Source: Pseudomonas turukhanskensis (lineage in GTDB: Bacteria > Pseudomonadota > Gammaproteobacteria > Pseudomonadales > Pseudomonadaceae). Taken from it: 64,000 nt of DNA. The notes under the pieces were generated by a model. That model was not told where the DNA came from, searched no databases, and saw only the letters and a program-made list of their open reading frames with translations. The translations under genes were made by a program, and so were the position numbers. The stretch lies in NCBI RefSeq assembly GCF_027922365.1, contig NZ_BSFN01000001.1:385671-449670 (forward strand). Reading direction: 5' to 3'. This document shows positions 13,221 through 26,516 of the stretch, piece after piece. Each line of letters begins with the position of its first letter. Position 1 is the first letter of the stretch.

Positions 13221-15116
13221 GTGGTGGATTTCCCTTCCCGTTTTGATGTCATCGTTATCGGCGGCGGCCATGCCGGCACTGAAGCAGCGCTGGCTGCTGC
13301 ACGCATGGGCGTAAAAACCCTGCTGCTTAGCCACAACGTCGACACCCTCGGGCATATGAGCTGCAACCCTGCCATTGGCGGCATCGGTAAAAGCCATCTG
13401 GTGAAAGAAATTGACGCCTTGGGCGGTGCCATGGCTGAGGCCACTGACAAAGGTGGTATCCAGTTTCGTGTGCTCAACAGCCGCAAAGGCCCAGCCGTTC
13501 GCGCCACCCGCGCCCAAGCCGATCGCATGCTTTACAAGGCGGCGATTCGCGAAACGCTGGAGAACCAGCCGAACCTGTGGATATTTCAGCAATCGTGTGA
13601 CGACCTGATCGTGGAACAGGACCAGGTGCGGGGTGTGGTTACCCAGATGGGCCTGCGTTTCTTCGCAGAATCCGTGGTGTTAACCACAGGCACCTTCCTC
13701 GGCGGACTTATCCACATCGGCTTGCAGAACCATTCCGGCGGCCGTGCCGGGGATCCGCCTTCGATTGCCCTGGCCCAGCGCCTGCGCGAACACCCGCTGC
13801 GGGTTGGTCGTTTGAAAACCGGTACCCCACCGCGCATCGACGGTCGCTCGGTCGATTTCTCGGTAATGACCGAGCAGCCTGGCGATACCCCAATCCCGGT
13901 GATGTCTTTCCTGGGTCACAAGGAACAGCATCCCCGTCAGGTCAGCTGCTGGATTACCCACACCAACGCCCGTACCCACGAAATCATCGCCGCCAACCTC
14001 AACCGGTCGCCGATGTATTCCGGGGTTATCGAAGGCATTGGCCCACGCTATTGCCCGTCTATTGAAGACAAGATTCATCGTTTTGCCGACAAGGATAGCC
14101 ATCAGGTATTCATTGAGCCCGAAGGCCTGAATACCCATGAGCTGTACCCCAACGGCATTTCCACGTCTTTGCCGTTCGATGTGCAGTTGGAACTGGTGCG
14201 CTCGATTCGCGGTATGGAAAACGCTCATATCGTTCGCCCGGGCTATGCCATCGAATACGACTATTTCGACCCGCGCGATCTGAAGTACAGCCTGGAAACC
14301 AAAGTGATTGCCGGCCTGTTCTTCGCGGGGCAAATCAACGGCACCACCGGCTACGAAGAAGCTGGCGCTCAAGGCCTGCTGGCCGGTGCCAACGCCGCTC
14401 TGCGGGCTCAGGGTAAAGACAGCTGGTGCCCACGTCGCGATGAGGCTTACATCGGCGTGCTGGTCGACGACCTGATCACCCTCGGCACCCAAGAGCCGTA
14501 CCGCATGTTTACCTCCCGTGCCGAGTACCGCCTGATTCTGCGCGAAGACAACGCCGACCTGCGCCTGACCGAAAAAGGCCGCGAGCTGGGCCTGGTCGAT
14601 GACCGTCGCTGGGCCGAGTTCTGTGCCAAGCGCGAAGGCATCGAGCAGGAAGAGCAGCGCCTGAAAAGCACGTGGGTGCGCCCGAACACCGCGCAAGGCG
14701 ATGCCATTGCCGAACGCTTCGGCACGCCGCTGACCCACGAATACAACCTGCTCAGCCTGCTGACCCGTCCGGAAATCGACTACGCCGGCCTTATCGAGGT
14801 GACAGGCCCTGGTCATGACGACGTGCAGGTCGCCGAACAGGTCGAGATCAAGACCAAATACGCCGGCTACATCGATCGCCAGCAAGACGAGATCGCCCGT
14901 CTGCGTGCCAGCGAAAATACCAAGCTACCGGCAGATATCGATTACGCCGCCATCGCCGGGTTGTCCAAAGAGATTCAAAGCAAGCTTGGCCAGGCTCGTC
15001 CGGAAACGCTGGGGCAGGCTTCGCGTATTCCAGGTGTAACGCCGGCAGCCATTTCCCTGCTGATGATCAACCTGAAGAAACGCAGTGCCGGTCGTGAGCT
15101 GGAGCAAAGCGCCTGA
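13221..15116 (+). CDS. mnmG: tRNA uridine 5-carboxymethylaminomethyl modification enzyme MnmG
   Basis: A 631-residue FAD protein and partner of MnmE in wobble-uridine modification. The FAD-binding GGGHAG is at 14-19, [13 protein letters not shown] and the second nucleotide-binding segment follow, and the C-terminal helical domain binds MnmE. The GTG at 13221 gives [16 protein letters not shown]; the next codon, GTG 13224, has better spacing from GAGG (13214-13217) and is a real alternative. The frame is open back to 13086, but a -10-like TATACT at 13122 lies inside that extension. The coding sequence contains a perfect DnaA box at 13708-13716. Confidence 0.97.
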   Translation: MVDFPSRFDVIVIGGGHAGTEAALAAARMGVKTLLLSHNVDTLGHMSCNPAIGGIGKSHLVKEIDALGGAMAEATDKGGIQFRVLNSRKGPAVRATRAQADRMLYKAAIRETLENQPNLWIFQQSCDDLIVEQDQVRGVVTQMGLRFFAESVVLTTGTFLGGLIHIGLQNHSGGRAGDPPSIALAQRLREHPLRVGRLKTGTPPRIDGRSVDFSVMTEQPGDTPIPVMSFLGHKEQHPRQVSCWITHTNARTHEIIAANLNRSPMYSGVIEGIGPRYCPSIEDKIHRFADKDSHQVFIEPEGLNTHELYPNGISTSLPFDVQLELVRSIRGMENAHIVRPGYAIEYDYFDPRDLKYSLETKVIAGLFFAGQINGTTGYEEAGAQGLLAGANAALRAQGKDSWCPRRDEAYIGVLVDDLITLGTQEPYRMFTSRAEYRLILREDNADLRLTEKGRELGLVDDRRWAEFCAKREGIEQEEQRLKSTWVRPNTAQGDAIAERFGTPLTHEYNLLSLLTRPEIDYAGLIEVTGPGHDDVQVAEQVEIKTKYAGYIDRQQDEIARLRASENTKLPADIDYAAIAGLSKEIQSKLGQARPETLGQASRIPGVTPAAISLLMINLKKRSAGRELEQSA

Positions 15117-15763
15117 TGTCCATGGTTACCGCGCAACATGCCGAAGAATTGTCCCGTGGTGCCGCCGAACTAGGCGTCGAACTCAACGCACAGCAACACA
15201 GCCACCTGCTGGGCTACCTGGCCTTGCTGATCAAGTGGAACAAGGCCTACAACCTGACCGCTGTACGCGACCCAAACGAAATGGTTTCGCGCCATCTGCT
15301 CGACAGCCTGAGCGTGGTGCCCTACGTCGCCGAAGGTGGCAGCACCTGGCTGGACGTCGGCAGTGGCGGCGGTATGCCGGGTATTCCCTTGGCGATCATG
15401 TTTCCCGAGCGCCAGTTCACCCTTCTGGACTCCAACGGCAAGAAAACCCGTTTTCTTACCCAGGTGAAACTCGAACTCAAGCTCGCCAACCTGGACGTTA
15501 TCCACAGCCGGGTAGAAGCGTTCACCCCGCCGACGCCGTTCACCGGTATCTGCTCGCGAGCCTTCAGCTCGCTGCAGGACTTCTCCGATTGGACTCGCCA
15601 TCTCGGTGACACCGACACCCGCTGGCTGGCCATGAAAGGCGTGCACCCGGATGACGAGCTACAAGCGCTGCCGGCCGACTTTAAATTGGCTGCAACGCAC
15701 GTCCTCAAGGTTCCCGGTTGCCAAGGTCAGCGCCATCTGTTGATACTGCGCCGCATCATATGA
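15116..15763 (+). CDS. rsmG: 16S rRNA (guanine527-N7)-methyltransferase RsmG
   Basis: A 215-residue SAM-dependent methyltransferase acting on G527 of 16S rRNA. The SAM-binding motif is [15 protein letters not shown], after the N-terminal [20 protein letters not shown] typical of the family. The ATG shares one base with the mnmG stop (TGATG), so translation is coupled. A second ATG two codons on is possible. A perfect DnaA box lies inside the gene at 15498-15506. Confidence 0.97.
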   Translation: MSMVTAQHAEELSRGAAELGVELNAQQHSHLLGYLALLIKWNKAYNLTAVRDPNEMVSRHLLDSLSVVPYVAEGGSTWLDVGSGGGMPGIPLAIMFPERQFTLLDSNGKKTRFLTQVKLELKLANLDVIHSRVEAFTPPTPFTGICSRAFSSLQDFSDWTRHLGDTDTRWLAMKGVHPDDELQALPADFKLAATHVLKVPGCQGQRHLLILRRII

Positions 15764-15781
15764 CCGGGACTGACGCTGACC

Positions 15782-16570
15782 ATGGCTAAAGTATTCGCCA
15801 TCGCCAACCAGAAAGGCGGTGTGGCCAAGACCACGACTTGCATCAATCTGGCGGCTTCACTGGTTGCGACCAAGCGTCGTGTGCTGTTGATCGACCTTGA
15901 TCCTCAAGGCAACGCCACCACCGGCAGTGGTGTGGATAAGTTGGCGTTGGAGCATTCGATCTACGACGTGTTGATCGGCGAGTGCGACCTGGGTCAGGCC
16001 ATGCAGTTTTCCGAACATGGCGGCTACCAACTGCTGCCGGCCAACCGCGACCTTACTGCCGCCGAAGTGGCCTTGCTGGATATGCCGGCCAAGGAAAACC
16101 GTCTGCGCGAGGCGCTCGCGCCGATCCGCGAAAACTACGACTACATCCTCATCGATTGCCCGCCTTCACTGTCCATGCTGACGGTCAACGCTCTGGTGGC
16201 GGCCGATGGCGTGATCATTCCGATGCAATGCGAGTACTACGCACTGGAAGGACTGACCGACCTGGTCAACTCGATCCAGCGCATCGGCAAGCTGCTGAAC
16301 CCGTCGCTGAAAATCGAAGGCCTGCTGCGCACCATGTACGACCCGCGCATCAGCCTGACCAACGACGTGTCCGCGCAGCTCAAAGCACACTTTGGTGATC
16401 AGCTCTACGACACCGTGATTCCCCGCAACGTCCGCCTGGCCGAGGCGCCGAGTTTCGGCATGCCGGCGCTGGCGTACGACAAGCAATCCCGTGGCGCCCT
16501 CGCCTACTTGGCACTGGCCGGTGAACTGTCCCGGCGTCAGCGCAGTGCCACACGAACCGCAAAAGCATAA
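15782..16570 (+). CDS. parA: Chromosome partitioning ATPase ParA
   Basis: A 262-residue ParA/Soj ATPase that moves ParB-parS complexes and so segregates the origin region. The deviant Walker A is KGGVAKTT (residues 11-18), with alanine in place of the commoner glycine before the invariant lysine. DLDPQGNAT and IDCPPSL are present. It follows rsmG by 18 nt and precedes parB by 9 nt. Its targets, parS sites, are seen in recF. Confidence 0.97.
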   Translation: MAKVFAIANQKGGVAKTTTCINLAASLVATKRRVLLIDLDPQGNATTGSGVDKLALEHSIYDVLIGECDLGQAMQFSEHGGYQLLPANRDLTAAEVALLDMPAKENRLREALAPIRENYDYILIDCPPSLSMLTVNALVAADGVIIPMQCEYYALEGLTDLVNSIQRIGKLLNPSLKIEGLLRTMYDPRISLTNDVSAQLKAHFGDQLYDTVIPRNVRLAEAPSFGMPALAYDKQSRGALAYLALAGELSRRQRSATRTAKA

Positions 16571-16579
16571 GGATTATCC

Positions 16580-17452
16580 ATGGCCAGCAAAAAACGAGGT
16601 CTCGGACGCGGACTGGACGCCCTGCTGGGCGGCACCAGTGTCAACGCTTTGCAGGAAGAAGCCGCGCAGGTCGATACCCGTGAGCTGCAATATGTGCCAC
16701 TGGATCTGATTCAGCGCGGCAAGTACCAGCCGCGCCGCGACATGGACAGCACGGCGCTGGAAGAACTGGCCCAGTCCATTCGCGCCCAGGGCGTGATGCA
16801 ACCGATCGTGGTCCGGCCGATCGGTACCGGCCGTTTCGAGATCATTGCCGGAGAGCGTCGCTGGCGAGCCAGCCAGCTGGCAGGCCTGGACAAGATTCCG
16901 GCCATGGTTCGCGAGGTGCCGGACGAAGCGGCCATCGCCATGGCGTTGATCGAAAACATCCAGCGCGAAGACCTCAACCCCATTGAAGAAGCCGTGGCCT
17001 TGCAACGGCTGCAGCAAGAGTTCCAGCTGACGCAACAGCAAGTGGCCGAAGCGGTGGGCAAGTCGCGGGTGACCATCACCAACCTGCTGCGTTTGATCTC
17101 CCTGCCTGAAGAAATCAAGACCCTGCTGTCCCATGGCGATCTGGAAATGGGCCATGCCCGTGCATTGCTCGGTTTGCCGGCTGAACAGCAGGTTGAAGGG
17201 GCGCGACATGTTGTCGCACGAGCCCTGACAGTGCGCCAAACCGAGGCACTGGTTCGCCAGTGGTTGAGCACCAAAGAGAAGCCTGTAGTGGCGGCAAAAG
17301 TCGACCCGGATATCAGTCGGCTGGAGCAGCGCCTGGCAGAGCGCCTGGGCTCTCCGGTGCAGATCAAGCATGGGCAGAAGGGCAAAGGCCAACTGGTTAT
17401 CCGCTACAACTCGCTGGATGAGTTGCAAGGCGTTCTTGCCCACATCCGATAA
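16580..17452 (+). CDS. parB: Chromosome partitioning protein ParB
   Basis: A 290-residue ParB/Spo0J that loads on parS and spreads as a CTP-dependent clamp. The basic N-terminus (KKRGLGRGLDALLGG) is the ParA-stimulating region, the CTP-binding box GERRWR is at 91-96, the helix-turn-helix (LTQQQVAEAVGKSRVTITNLL) is at about 154-174, and the C-terminal dimerisation domain ends LDELQGVLAHIR. GGATT lies upstream of the ATG. Two parS sites lie 11-12 kb away in recF. Confidence 0.97.
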   Translation: MASKKRGLGRGLDALLGGTSVNALQEEAAQVDTRELQYVPLDLIQRGKYQPRRDMDSTALEELAQSIRAQGVMQPIVVRPIGTGRFEIIAGERRWRASQLAGLDKIPAMVREVPDEAAIAMALIENIQREDLNPIEEAVALQRLQQEFQLTQQQVAEAVGKSRVTITNLLRLISLPEEIKTLLSHGDLEMGHARALLGLPAEQQVEGARHVVARALTVRQTEALVRQWLSTKEKPVVAAKVDPDISRLEQRLAERLGSPVQIKHGQKGKGQLVIRYNSLDELQGVLAHIR

Positions 17453-17509
17453 GTCCTTCGCTGACATACTTAGTCATGTAGCGGGTAGTCGGAAATCACT
17501 ACCGAGCAG

Positions 17510-17538
17510 TTGAATAGGGGGGGATCGCCCCCTATACT
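17510..17538 (+). promoter_or_regulatory. atp operon promoter
   Basis: TTGAAT (17510-17515) and TATACT (17533-17538) are separated by 17 nt in the 172-nt gap between parB and atpI. The spacer is almost wholly a palindrome, AGGGGG (17516-17521) and CCCCCT (17528-17533) around 6 nt. Confidence 0.75.
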
Positions 17539-17624
17539 CTGCGCGCATTTTGTCGGCACAAACTATGCCAAGTCGTTGATTGTACGGCGACTGACACCAG
17601 AGGCCGAAAGCCGGAGAACATGTG

Positions 17625-18918
<1,294 letters not shown>

Positions 18919-19015
18919 TAGCGCGCAAGCGCTGGCAGTGAGCGGCCTCTGCCTGGGGCCGCAGCCCGCAAGGGCAAGCAATTTTGCTTTACCGCTTTAC
19001 CTTAAAAAACCTTAA

Positions 19016-19303
<288 letters not shown>

Positions 19304-19357
19304 TCACTCGTTTACGAGTGATTGGTTTGACGGACAACGAACGAGCGAGGTGTTGGC

Positions 19358-19828
19358 GTGAACATTAATGCAACCCTGATTGGCCAGTCCGTTGCCTTCT
19401 TCATCTTTGTGCTCTTTTGCATGAAGTTCGTGTGGCCTCCGGTCATCGCGGCTTTGCAAGAGCGTCAAAAGAAGATTGCTGATGGACTGGACGCTGCAAG
19501 CCGTGCGGCTCGCGACCTGGAGCTCGCCCACGAGAAAGTGGGTCAGCAACTGCGCGAAGCCAAAACTCAGGCAGCTGAAATCATTGAGCAAGCCAAAAAG
19601 CGCGCTACCCAGATCGTCGACGAAGCTCGCGATCAGGCCCGTGTCGAAGGTGAGCGCCTGAAGGCTCAGGCTCAGGCCGAGATCGAACAGGAACTGAACA
19701 GCGTCAAAGACGCCCTGCGTGCCCAACTGGGTGGCTTGGCGATCAGCGGTGCTGAGAAGATTCTGGGCGCCACTATCGACCAAAACGCGCATGCGGAGCT
19801 GGTTTCCAAACTGGCAGCCGAAATTTAA
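19358..19828 (+). CDS. atpF: ATP synthase F0 subunit b
   Basis: The 156-residue peripheral stalk subunit. It has one N-terminal membrane segment (about residues 9-27) and then a long charged coiled coil that dimerises and reaches the F1 head. The start is GTG 19358 ([15 protein letters not shown]), 7 nt after GAGG. It is 14 nt upstream of atpH. Confidence 0.98.
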   Translation: MNINATLIGQSVAFFIFVLFCMKFVWPPVIAALQERQKKIADGLDAASRAARDLELAHEKVGQQLREAKTQAAEIIEQAKKRATQIVDEARDQARVEGERLKAQAQAEIEQELNSVKDALRAQLGGLAISGAEKILGATIDQNAHAELVSKLAAEI

Positions 19829-19842
19829 GCGAGGGCGCGATC

Positions 19843-20379
19843 ATGGCAGAACTGACCACGTTGGCCCGACCTTACGCCAAGGCAGCTTTTGAGTACGCTC
19901 AGGCCCACCAGCAACTGGCCAATTGGTCAGCCATGCTCGGCCTGGCTGCGGCGGTGTCGCAAGACGCCACCGTACAGCGCGTGCTTACGGCCCCGCGTTT
20001 GACGAGTACAGACAAGGCCACCGCTTTTATTGAAGTGTGTGGTGACAAGTTCGATGCCAAGGTGCAGAACTTCATCCAGGTACTAGCCGAGAACAACCGT
20101 CTCGCGCTGCTGCCGCAAATCGCCGATTTGTTCGAGCTGTTGAAAGCCGAACAGGAAAAATCGGTCGACGTGGATGTAACCAGTGCCTTTGCATTGAACG
20201 ACGAACAGCAAGACAAACTCGCCAAGGTTCTCAGTGCACGGCTCGGCCGGGAAGTGCGCCTGCACGCTGCGGAGGATGCCAGCCTTATTGGTGGCGTCGT
20301 AATCCGCGCCGGCGACCTGGTAATCGATGGCTCAGTTCGCGGCAAAATCGCGAAACTAGCCGAAGCATTGAAACTTTGA
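19843..20379 (+). CDS. atpH: ATP synthase F1 subunit delta
   Basis: A 178-residue subunit linking the b-subunit stalk to the top of the alpha3beta3 head. It begins [19 protein letters not shown] and ends with the conserved [24 protein letters not shown], both typical of the family. It is 21 nt upstream of atpA. Confidence 0.98.
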   Translation: MAELTTLARPYAKAAFEYAQAHQQLANWSAMLGLAAAVSQDATVQRVLTAPRLTSTDKATAFIEVCGDKFDAKVQNFIQVLAENNRLALLPQIADLFELLKAEQEKSVDVDVTSAFALNDEQQDKLAKVLSARLGREVRLHAAEDASLIGGVVIRAGDLVIDGSVRGKIAKLAEALKL

Positions 20380-20400
20380 GTTTGAAGGGGCAGCAGAGCA

Positions 20401-21945
20401 ATGCAGCAACTCAATCCTTCCGAAATTAGTGAAATCATCAAGGGTCGCATCGACAAGCTCGATGTGGCCTCCCAAGCCCGCAACGAAGGCACCATCGTCA
20501 GCGTGTCTGACGGTATCGTGCGTATTCACGGTCTCGCCGACGCTATGTACGGTGAAATGATCGAGTTCCCGGGCGGCGTCTATGGCATGGCCATGAACCT
20601 TGAGCGCGACTCTGTCGGCGCCGTGGTTCTGGGTGCATACCAGTCGCTGGCTGAAGGCATGAGCGCCAAGTGCACCGGCCGCATCCTCGAAGTTCCGGTT
20701 GGTCCGGAACTGCTGGGTCGCGTTGTTGATGCCCTGGGTAACCCTGTCGACGGTAAAGGCCCGCTGAACAACGTCGCTACCGACGCGGTTGAGAAGGTTG
20801 CACCGGGCGTGATCTGGCGTAAATCGGTCGACCAGCCAGTGCAAACTGGCTACAAGGCCGTCGATGCCATGATCCCGGTTGGTCGCGGTCAGCGTGAGCT
20901 GATCATCGGTGACCGTCAGATCGGTAAAACCGCTCTGGCCATCGACGCCATCATCAACCAGAAAAACAGCGGCATTTACTGCGTCTACGTGGCAATCGGT
21001 CAGAAGCAATCGACCATCGCCAACGTGGTTCGCAAGCTGGAAGAAAACGGCGCGTTGGCTAACACCATCATCGTCGCTGCCAGTGCCTCCGAATCCGCTG
21101 CGCTGCAATTCATTGCACCGTACGCCGGTTGCACCATGGGCGAATACTTCCGTGACCGCGGTGAAGACGCGCTGATCGTTTATGACGATCTGTCCAAGCA
21201 GGCTGTGGCGTATCGCCAGATCTCCCTGCTGCTGCGTCGGCCACCAGGCCGCGAAGCCTACCCAGGCGACGTGTTCTATCTCCACAGCCGTCTGCTGGAG
21301 CGCGCATCCCGCGTTTCCGAAGAGTATGTAGAGAAGTTCACCAACGGCGCTGTGACTGGCAAAACCGGTTCCCTGACCGCTCTGCCGATCATCGAAACCC
21401 AGGCTGGCGACGTTTCCGCGTTCGTTCCGACCAACGTGATTTCCATCACCGACGGTCAGATCTTCCTGGAATCGGCCATGTTCAACTCCGGCATCCGTCC
21501 GGCAGTGAACGCCGGTGTTTCGGTATCGCGTGTTGGTGGTGCCGCTCAGACCAAGATCATCAAGAAGCTCTCCGGTGGTATCCGTACCGCTCTGGCTCAG
21601 TACCGTGAATTGGCCGCTTTCGCCCAGTTCGCCTCTGACCTGGACGAAGCCACCCGCAAGCAGCTTGAGCATGGTCAGCGCGTTACCGAGCTGATGAAGC
21701 AGAAGCAATATGCGCCGATGTCCACCGCCGACATGGCGTTGTCCCTGTATGCCGCCGAGCGTGGCTACCTGGTCGACGTCGAGATCGCCAAGATCGGCAG
21801 CTTCGAACAAGCGCTGATTGCTTACTTCAACCGCGATCTGGCCGATCTGATGGCCAAGATCAACGTGAAGGGTGACTTCAACGACGAAATCGACGCTGGC
21901 ATGAAAGCCGGTATCGAGAAGTTCAAAGCCACCCAAACCTGGTAA
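20401..21945 (+). CDS. atpA: ATP synthase F1 subunit alpha
   Basis: The 514-residue non-catalytic nucleotide-binding subunit of the F1 head. The P-loop is GDRQIGKTA, and the family signature [17 protein letters not shown] is present. The length is standard. A strong hairpin (21951-21972) lies between it and atpG. Confidence 0.99.
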   Translation: MQQLNPSEISEIIKGRIDKLDVASQARNEGTIVSVSDGIVRIHGLADAMYGEMIEFPGGVYGMAMNLERDSVGAVVLGAYQSLAEGMSAKCTGRILEVPVGPELLGRVVDALGNPVDGKGPLNNVATDAVEKVAPGVIWRKSVDQPVQTGYKAVDAMIPVGRGQRELIIGDRQIGKTALAIDAIINQKNSGIYCVYVAIGQKQSTIANVVRKLEENGALANTIIVAASASESAALQFIAPYAGCTMGEYFRDRGEDALIVYDDLSKQAVAYRQISLLLRRPPGREAYPGDVFYLHSRLLERASRVSEEYVEKFTNGAVTGKTGSLTALPIIETQAGDVSAFVPTNVISITDGQIFLESAMFNSGIRPAVNAGVSVSRVGGAAQTKIIKKLSGGIRTALAQYRELAAFAQFASDLDEATRKQLEHGQRVTELMKQKQYAPMSTADMALSLYAAERGYLVDVEIAKIGSFEQALIAYFNRDLADLMAKINVKGDFNDEIDAGMKAGIEKFKATQTW

Positions 21946-21950
21946 GCCGC

Positions 21951-21972
21951 GATGGGGGCCCAGGCCCCCATC
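21951..21972 (+). other. mRNA hairpin between atpA and atpG
   Basis: The perfect 9-bp stem GATGGGGGC / GCCCCCATC with the 4-nt loop CCAG begins 6 nt after the atpA stop. There is no T run, so it is more likely to protect or separate messages within the operon than to end transcription. A second such stem with a GCAA tetraloop lies between atpD and atpC (24280-24299). Confidence 0.6.
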
Positions 21973-22007
21973 CTGCTGGCCGATAGGTGTACCTATATAG
22001 GTGTTGC

Positions 22008-22868
22008 ATGGCAGGCGCAAAAGAGATTCGCAGCAAGATTGCGAGCATCAAAAGCACGCAAAAGATCACCAGCGCCATGGAAAAGGTCGCTGTCAGCAAG
22101 ATGCGCAAAGCACAAATGCGCATGGCTGCCAGCCGTCCTTACGCGGAGCGTATCCGCCAGGTGATTGGTCATCTTGCCAACGCTAACCCGGAATACCGTC
22201 ACCCGTTCATGATCGACCGCGAAGTAAAGCGTGTGGGTTATGTGGTGGTGAGCAGTGACCGTGGTCTGTGCGGTGGCTTGAATACCAACCTGTTCAAGGC
22301 CCTGGTCAAGGACATGGCGGCAAACCGCGAACAAGGCGTAGAGATTGATATCTGCGTAGTAGGCAGCAAGGGTGCGGCGTTTTTCCGCAACTTCGGCGGT
22401 AACGTCGTTGCTGCAATCAGCCACCTGGGCGAAGAGCCGTCGATCAATGATCTGATCGGCAGCGTCAAGGTGATGCTGGATGCCTACCTGGATGGCCGTA
22501 TTGATCGCCTGTCCGTGGTTTCCAACAAGTTCGTCAACACGATGACGCAGAAGCCGACAGTGGAGCAGTTGATTCCGCTGGAAGCCGATCCGGATCAAGA
22601 TCTCAAGCATCACTGGGACTATCTCTACGAACCCGACGCCAAAGAGCTGCTTGACGGCCTGATGGTGCGCTACGTGGAGTCGCAGGTTTACCAGGCGGTG
22701 GTCGAGAACAACGCTGCTGAACAAGCAGCCCGGATGATCGCGATGAAGAATGCGACTGACAACGCCGGTGATCTGATCAGCGATCTACAGCTGATCTACA
22801 ACAAGGCACGTCAGGCGGCGATCACCCAAGAGATCTCGGAAATCGTTGGCGGCGCTGCCGCGGTTTGA
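22008..22868 (+). CDS. atpG: ATP synthase F1 subunit gamma
   Basis: The 286-residue central rotor shaft. The N-terminal helix [20 protein letters not shown] and the C-terminal helix region ([19 protein letters not shown]) that form the coiled coil inside the alpha3beta3 ring are both present. The start at 22008 is chosen because it gives the conserved N-terminus; seven upstream in-frame codons are not typical. Confidence 0.98.
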   Translation: MAGAKEIRSKIASIKSTQKITSAMEKVAVSKMRKAQMRMAASRPYAERIRQVIGHLANANPEYRHPFMIDREVKRVGYVVVSSDRGLCGGLNTNLFKALVKDMAANREQGVEIDICVVGSKGAAFFRNFGGNVVAAISHLGEEPSINDLIGSVKVMLDAYLDGRIDRLSVVSNKFVNTMTQKPTVEQLIPLEADPDQDLKHHWDYLYEPDAKELLDGLMVRYVESQVYQAVVENNAAEQAARMIAMKNATDNAGDLISDLQLIYNKARQAAITQEISEIVGGAAAV

Positions 22869-24275
<1,407 letters not shown>

Positions 24276-24319
24276 TCCCAGCGCCCGGCAACGGGCGCTA
24301 ATCAGGGTAGGGCAAGCAA

Positions 24320-24745
24320 ATGGCTATGACAGTCCATTGCGATATCGTCAGCGCAGAAGGCGAAATCTTCTCCGGTTTGGTGGAGATGGTGGTTGCGAGC
24401 GGCAGCTTGGGTGATCTTGGTATCGCCATGGGCCACGCGCCGTTGATCACAGACCTGAAGCCGGGCCCGATTCGTCTGATCAAGCAAGGCGGCGACACCG
24501 AGGTGTTCTACATCTCCGGTGGTTTCCTGGAAGTGCAACCGAACATGGTTAAGGTTTTGGCCGACACCGTGCAACGTGCAGACGACCTGGATGAAGCTTC
24601 TGCTCAAGAGGCCGTTAAGGCCGCTGAGAAAGCTCTGCAAGAGAAAGGCTCGGAGTTCGACTACAGTGCCGCCGCTGCCCGTCTGGCCGAGGCTGCAGCC
24701 CAGCTGCGCACCGTTCAGCAAATTCGCAAGAAGTTCGGCGGCTAA
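24320..24745 (+). CDS. atpC: ATP synthase F1 subunit epsilon
   Basis: A 141-residue rotor subunit with an N-terminal beta sandwich ([34 protein letters not shown]) and a C-terminal helical hairpin that can inhibit ATP hydrolysis. It is the last gene of the operon and is followed directly by a strong terminator. Confidence 0.98.
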   Translation: MAMTVHCDIVSAEGEIFSGLVEMVVASGSLGDLGIAMGHAPLITDLKPGPIRLIKQGGDTEVFYISGGFLEVQPNMVKVLADTVQRADDLDEASAQEAVKAAEKALQEKGSEFDYSAAAARLAEAAAQLRTVQQIRKKFGG

Positions 24746-24772
24746 CCCCGCAGCTCTTCATCGCGATGAAGT

Positions 24773-24799
24773 AAAAGGGTAGCCTTGGCTACCCTTTTT
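24773..24799 (+). terminator. Terminator of the atp operon
   Basis: The 12-bp repeat AAAAGGGTAGCC / GGCTACCCTTTT, separated by only 2 nt (the inner pairs open to form the loop), is followed by a T run 28 nt after the atpC stop. Confidence 0.92.
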
Positions 24800-24934
24800 C
24801 TTTTTCTGAAATAGGCTTTTCGCCCGCTTAGGGCGAGCGTTCCGCCTCGTAGTTGTTCTAGAAGTTCTTGTGCATTGCTCGCTGAACACCGCGTTCACCG
24901 AACCCCACATTCAACCTGCTCAGGACCCCGCCCC

Positions 24935-26293
24935 ATGTCACTCGATATCGTCATCCTCGCCGCCGGCCAAGGCACCCGCATGCGTTCCGCATTGCCCAAG
25001 GTGCTGCACCCCATCGCCGGCAAATCCATGCTGGGACACGTTATCGACACCGCGCGCAAACTCGCGCCGAGCAGCATGCAGGTGGTGATCGGCCATGGCG
25101 CCGATAAAGTCCGTGAGCAACTGGCAGCAGACGACCTCAGCTTCGTGCTGCAAGCCGAGCAGCTCGGCACCGGCCATGCTGTGGCTCAGGCGCTGCCCAA
25201 ACTGTCGGCAGACACCGTGCTGATTCTCTACGGCGACGTGCCGCTGATTGAAGAGCAAACGCTGCAACGCCTGCTCGCGCTGGTGAACGAGCAGCAGCTG
25301 GGTTTGCTCACCGTTGAACTCGCCGACCCGACCGGCTACGGCCGCATTCTGCGTAACGAACACGGAAGCGTGCAGGCCATCGTCGAACAGAAAGACGCCA
25401 CAGACGCGCAACGCGCCATTCGCGAAGGCAACACCGGCATTCTCGCCGTGCCGGGCAAACGTCTGGCCGATTGGCTGGGCCGCCTGTCCAACAGCAATGC
25501 CCAGGGCGAGTACTACCTCACCGACGTAATCGCCATGGCCGTGGCCGATGGCCTGGTGGTCGCCACCGAACAGGCCGGCGATGAAATGGAAGTGCTTGGC
25601 GCCAACGACCGCATCCAGCTGGCCCAGCTCGAACGTCACTACCAGTACCGTGCCGGCCGCCGCCTGATGGCCCAGGGCGTGACGCTGATCGACCCGGCGC
25701 GCTTCGATGTGCGTGGTGAAGTCACCGTCGGCCGCGATGTTCTCATCGACATCAACGTCATTCTCGAAGGCCAGGTGATCCTTGAAGATAATGTGCAGAT
25801 CGGCCCCAACTGCTTGATCAAAAACAGCACGCTGCGCAAAGGCGCCATCGTCAAAGCCAACAGTCACCTCGAAGGTGCCGAAGTGGGTGAAGGCGCCGAC
25901 TGCGGCCCGTTTGCCCGCCTGCGTCCCGGTTCGGTACTGGGCGCCAAAGCCCATGTGGGTAACTTCGTGGAACTGAAAAATGCCGTGCTGGGCGAAGGCG
26001 CTAAAGCCGGGCACCTCAGCTACCTGGGCGACGCCCAGATTGGCGCGCGCACCAACATCGGCGCCGGCACCATCACCTGCAACTACGACGGCGCCAACAA
26101 GCACCGCACTGTGTTGGGCGCCGACGTGTTTATCGGCTCCAACAGCGCGCTGGTTGCGCCAGTCACCCTCGGAGACGGTGCCACCACCGGTGCCGGCTCG
26201 GTGATCACCGCGGATGTCCCCGCCCAAACCCTCGGCGTTGGCCGCGCCAAACAGCGCAACATCGAAGGCTGGAAGCGCCCGGTCAAGAAGTAA
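24935..26293 (+). CDS. glmU: Bifunctional GlmU: glucosamine-1-phosphate acetyltransferase / UDP-GlcNAc pyrophosphorylase
   Basis: A 452-residue enzyme making UDP-N-acetylglucosamine for peptidoglycan and lipopolysaccharide. The N-terminal uridyltransferase has LAAGQGTRM (8-16). The C-terminal left-handed beta helix has many hexapeptide repeats and ends in the acetyltransferase site ([21 protein letters not shown]). The start at 24935 ([13 protein letters not shown]) is the family N-terminus, although the frame is open 20 codons further. With glmS it covers two steps of the same pathway. Confidence 0.97.
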   Translation: MSLDIVILAAGQGTRMRSALPKVLHPIAGKSMLGHVIDTARKLAPSSMQVVIGHGADKVREQLAADDLSFVLQAEQLGTGHAVAQALPKLSADTVLILYGDVPLIEEQTLQRLLALVNEQQLGLLTVELADPTGYGRILRNEHGSVQAIVEQKDATDAQRAIREGNTGILAVPGKRLADWLGRLSNSNAQGEYYLTDVIAMAVADGLVVATEQAGDEMEVLGANDRIQLAQLERHYQYRAGRRLMAQGVTLIDPARFDVRGEVTVGRDVLIDINVILEGQVILEDNVQIGPNCLIKNSTLRKGAIVKANSHLEGAEVGEGADCGPFARLRPGSVLGAKAHVGNFVELKNAVLGEGAKAGHLSYLGDAQIGARTNIGAGTITCNYDGANKHRTVLGADVFIGSNSALVAPVTLGDGATTGAGSVITADVPAQTLGVGRAKQRNIEGWKRPVKK

Positions 26294-26303
26294 CCGCTTG
26301 CCA

Positions 26304-26380
26304 CTGGATCCCCGCCTGCACGGGGATAACGCCTATTTGGGTGTTATCGCCGTCATTCCCGCGCAGGCGGGAATCCAGAA
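26304..26380. repeat. Inverted pair of palindromic repeats (GTCATTCCCGC class)
   Basis: Element 1 (26304-26331, CTGGATCCCCGCCTGC...) and element 2 (26351-26380, CGTCATTCCCGCGCAGGCG...) are inverted copies of one another. Each is itself palindromic (ATTCCCGC / GCGGGAAT). Relatives are found at 36292-36322, 48122-48212 and 49791-49879. The pair may also form the glmU 3' structure. Confidence 0.75.
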
Positions 26381-26496
26381 TCTCCCGCCGAATAAAAATC
26401 TCCAAACGCTCGGTTTTTTGCTGACAGCCGCTAAATAATTCTCCGACCTCCCCCTTGACGCAAAACCTTCGTTTTGTTTTGATTCGCGCACTTATC

Positions 26497-26509
26497 TTTC
26501 GAATCGAAA
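26497..26509. promoter_or_regulatory. Candidate operator of the DeoR-type regulator
   Basis: TTTCGAATCGAAA is a 13-bp perfect palindrome 7 nt before the regulator's ATG. Upstream, CGTTTTGTTTTGATTCG (26470-26486) repeats the same T-rich/CG words. DeoR-family proteins often bind such repeats, so autoregulation of the regulator-glmS unit is plausible. Confidence 0.45.
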
Positions 26510-26516
26510 CTTACGA

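Noticed and set aside
20356..22020. Long open frame opposite atpA, and similar ones opposite gyrB, putA (50332-52545) and the GGDEF-EAL gene (45397-48273)
   Set aside because: They mirror the codon pattern of well-recognised genes in GC-rich DNA and show no family features.
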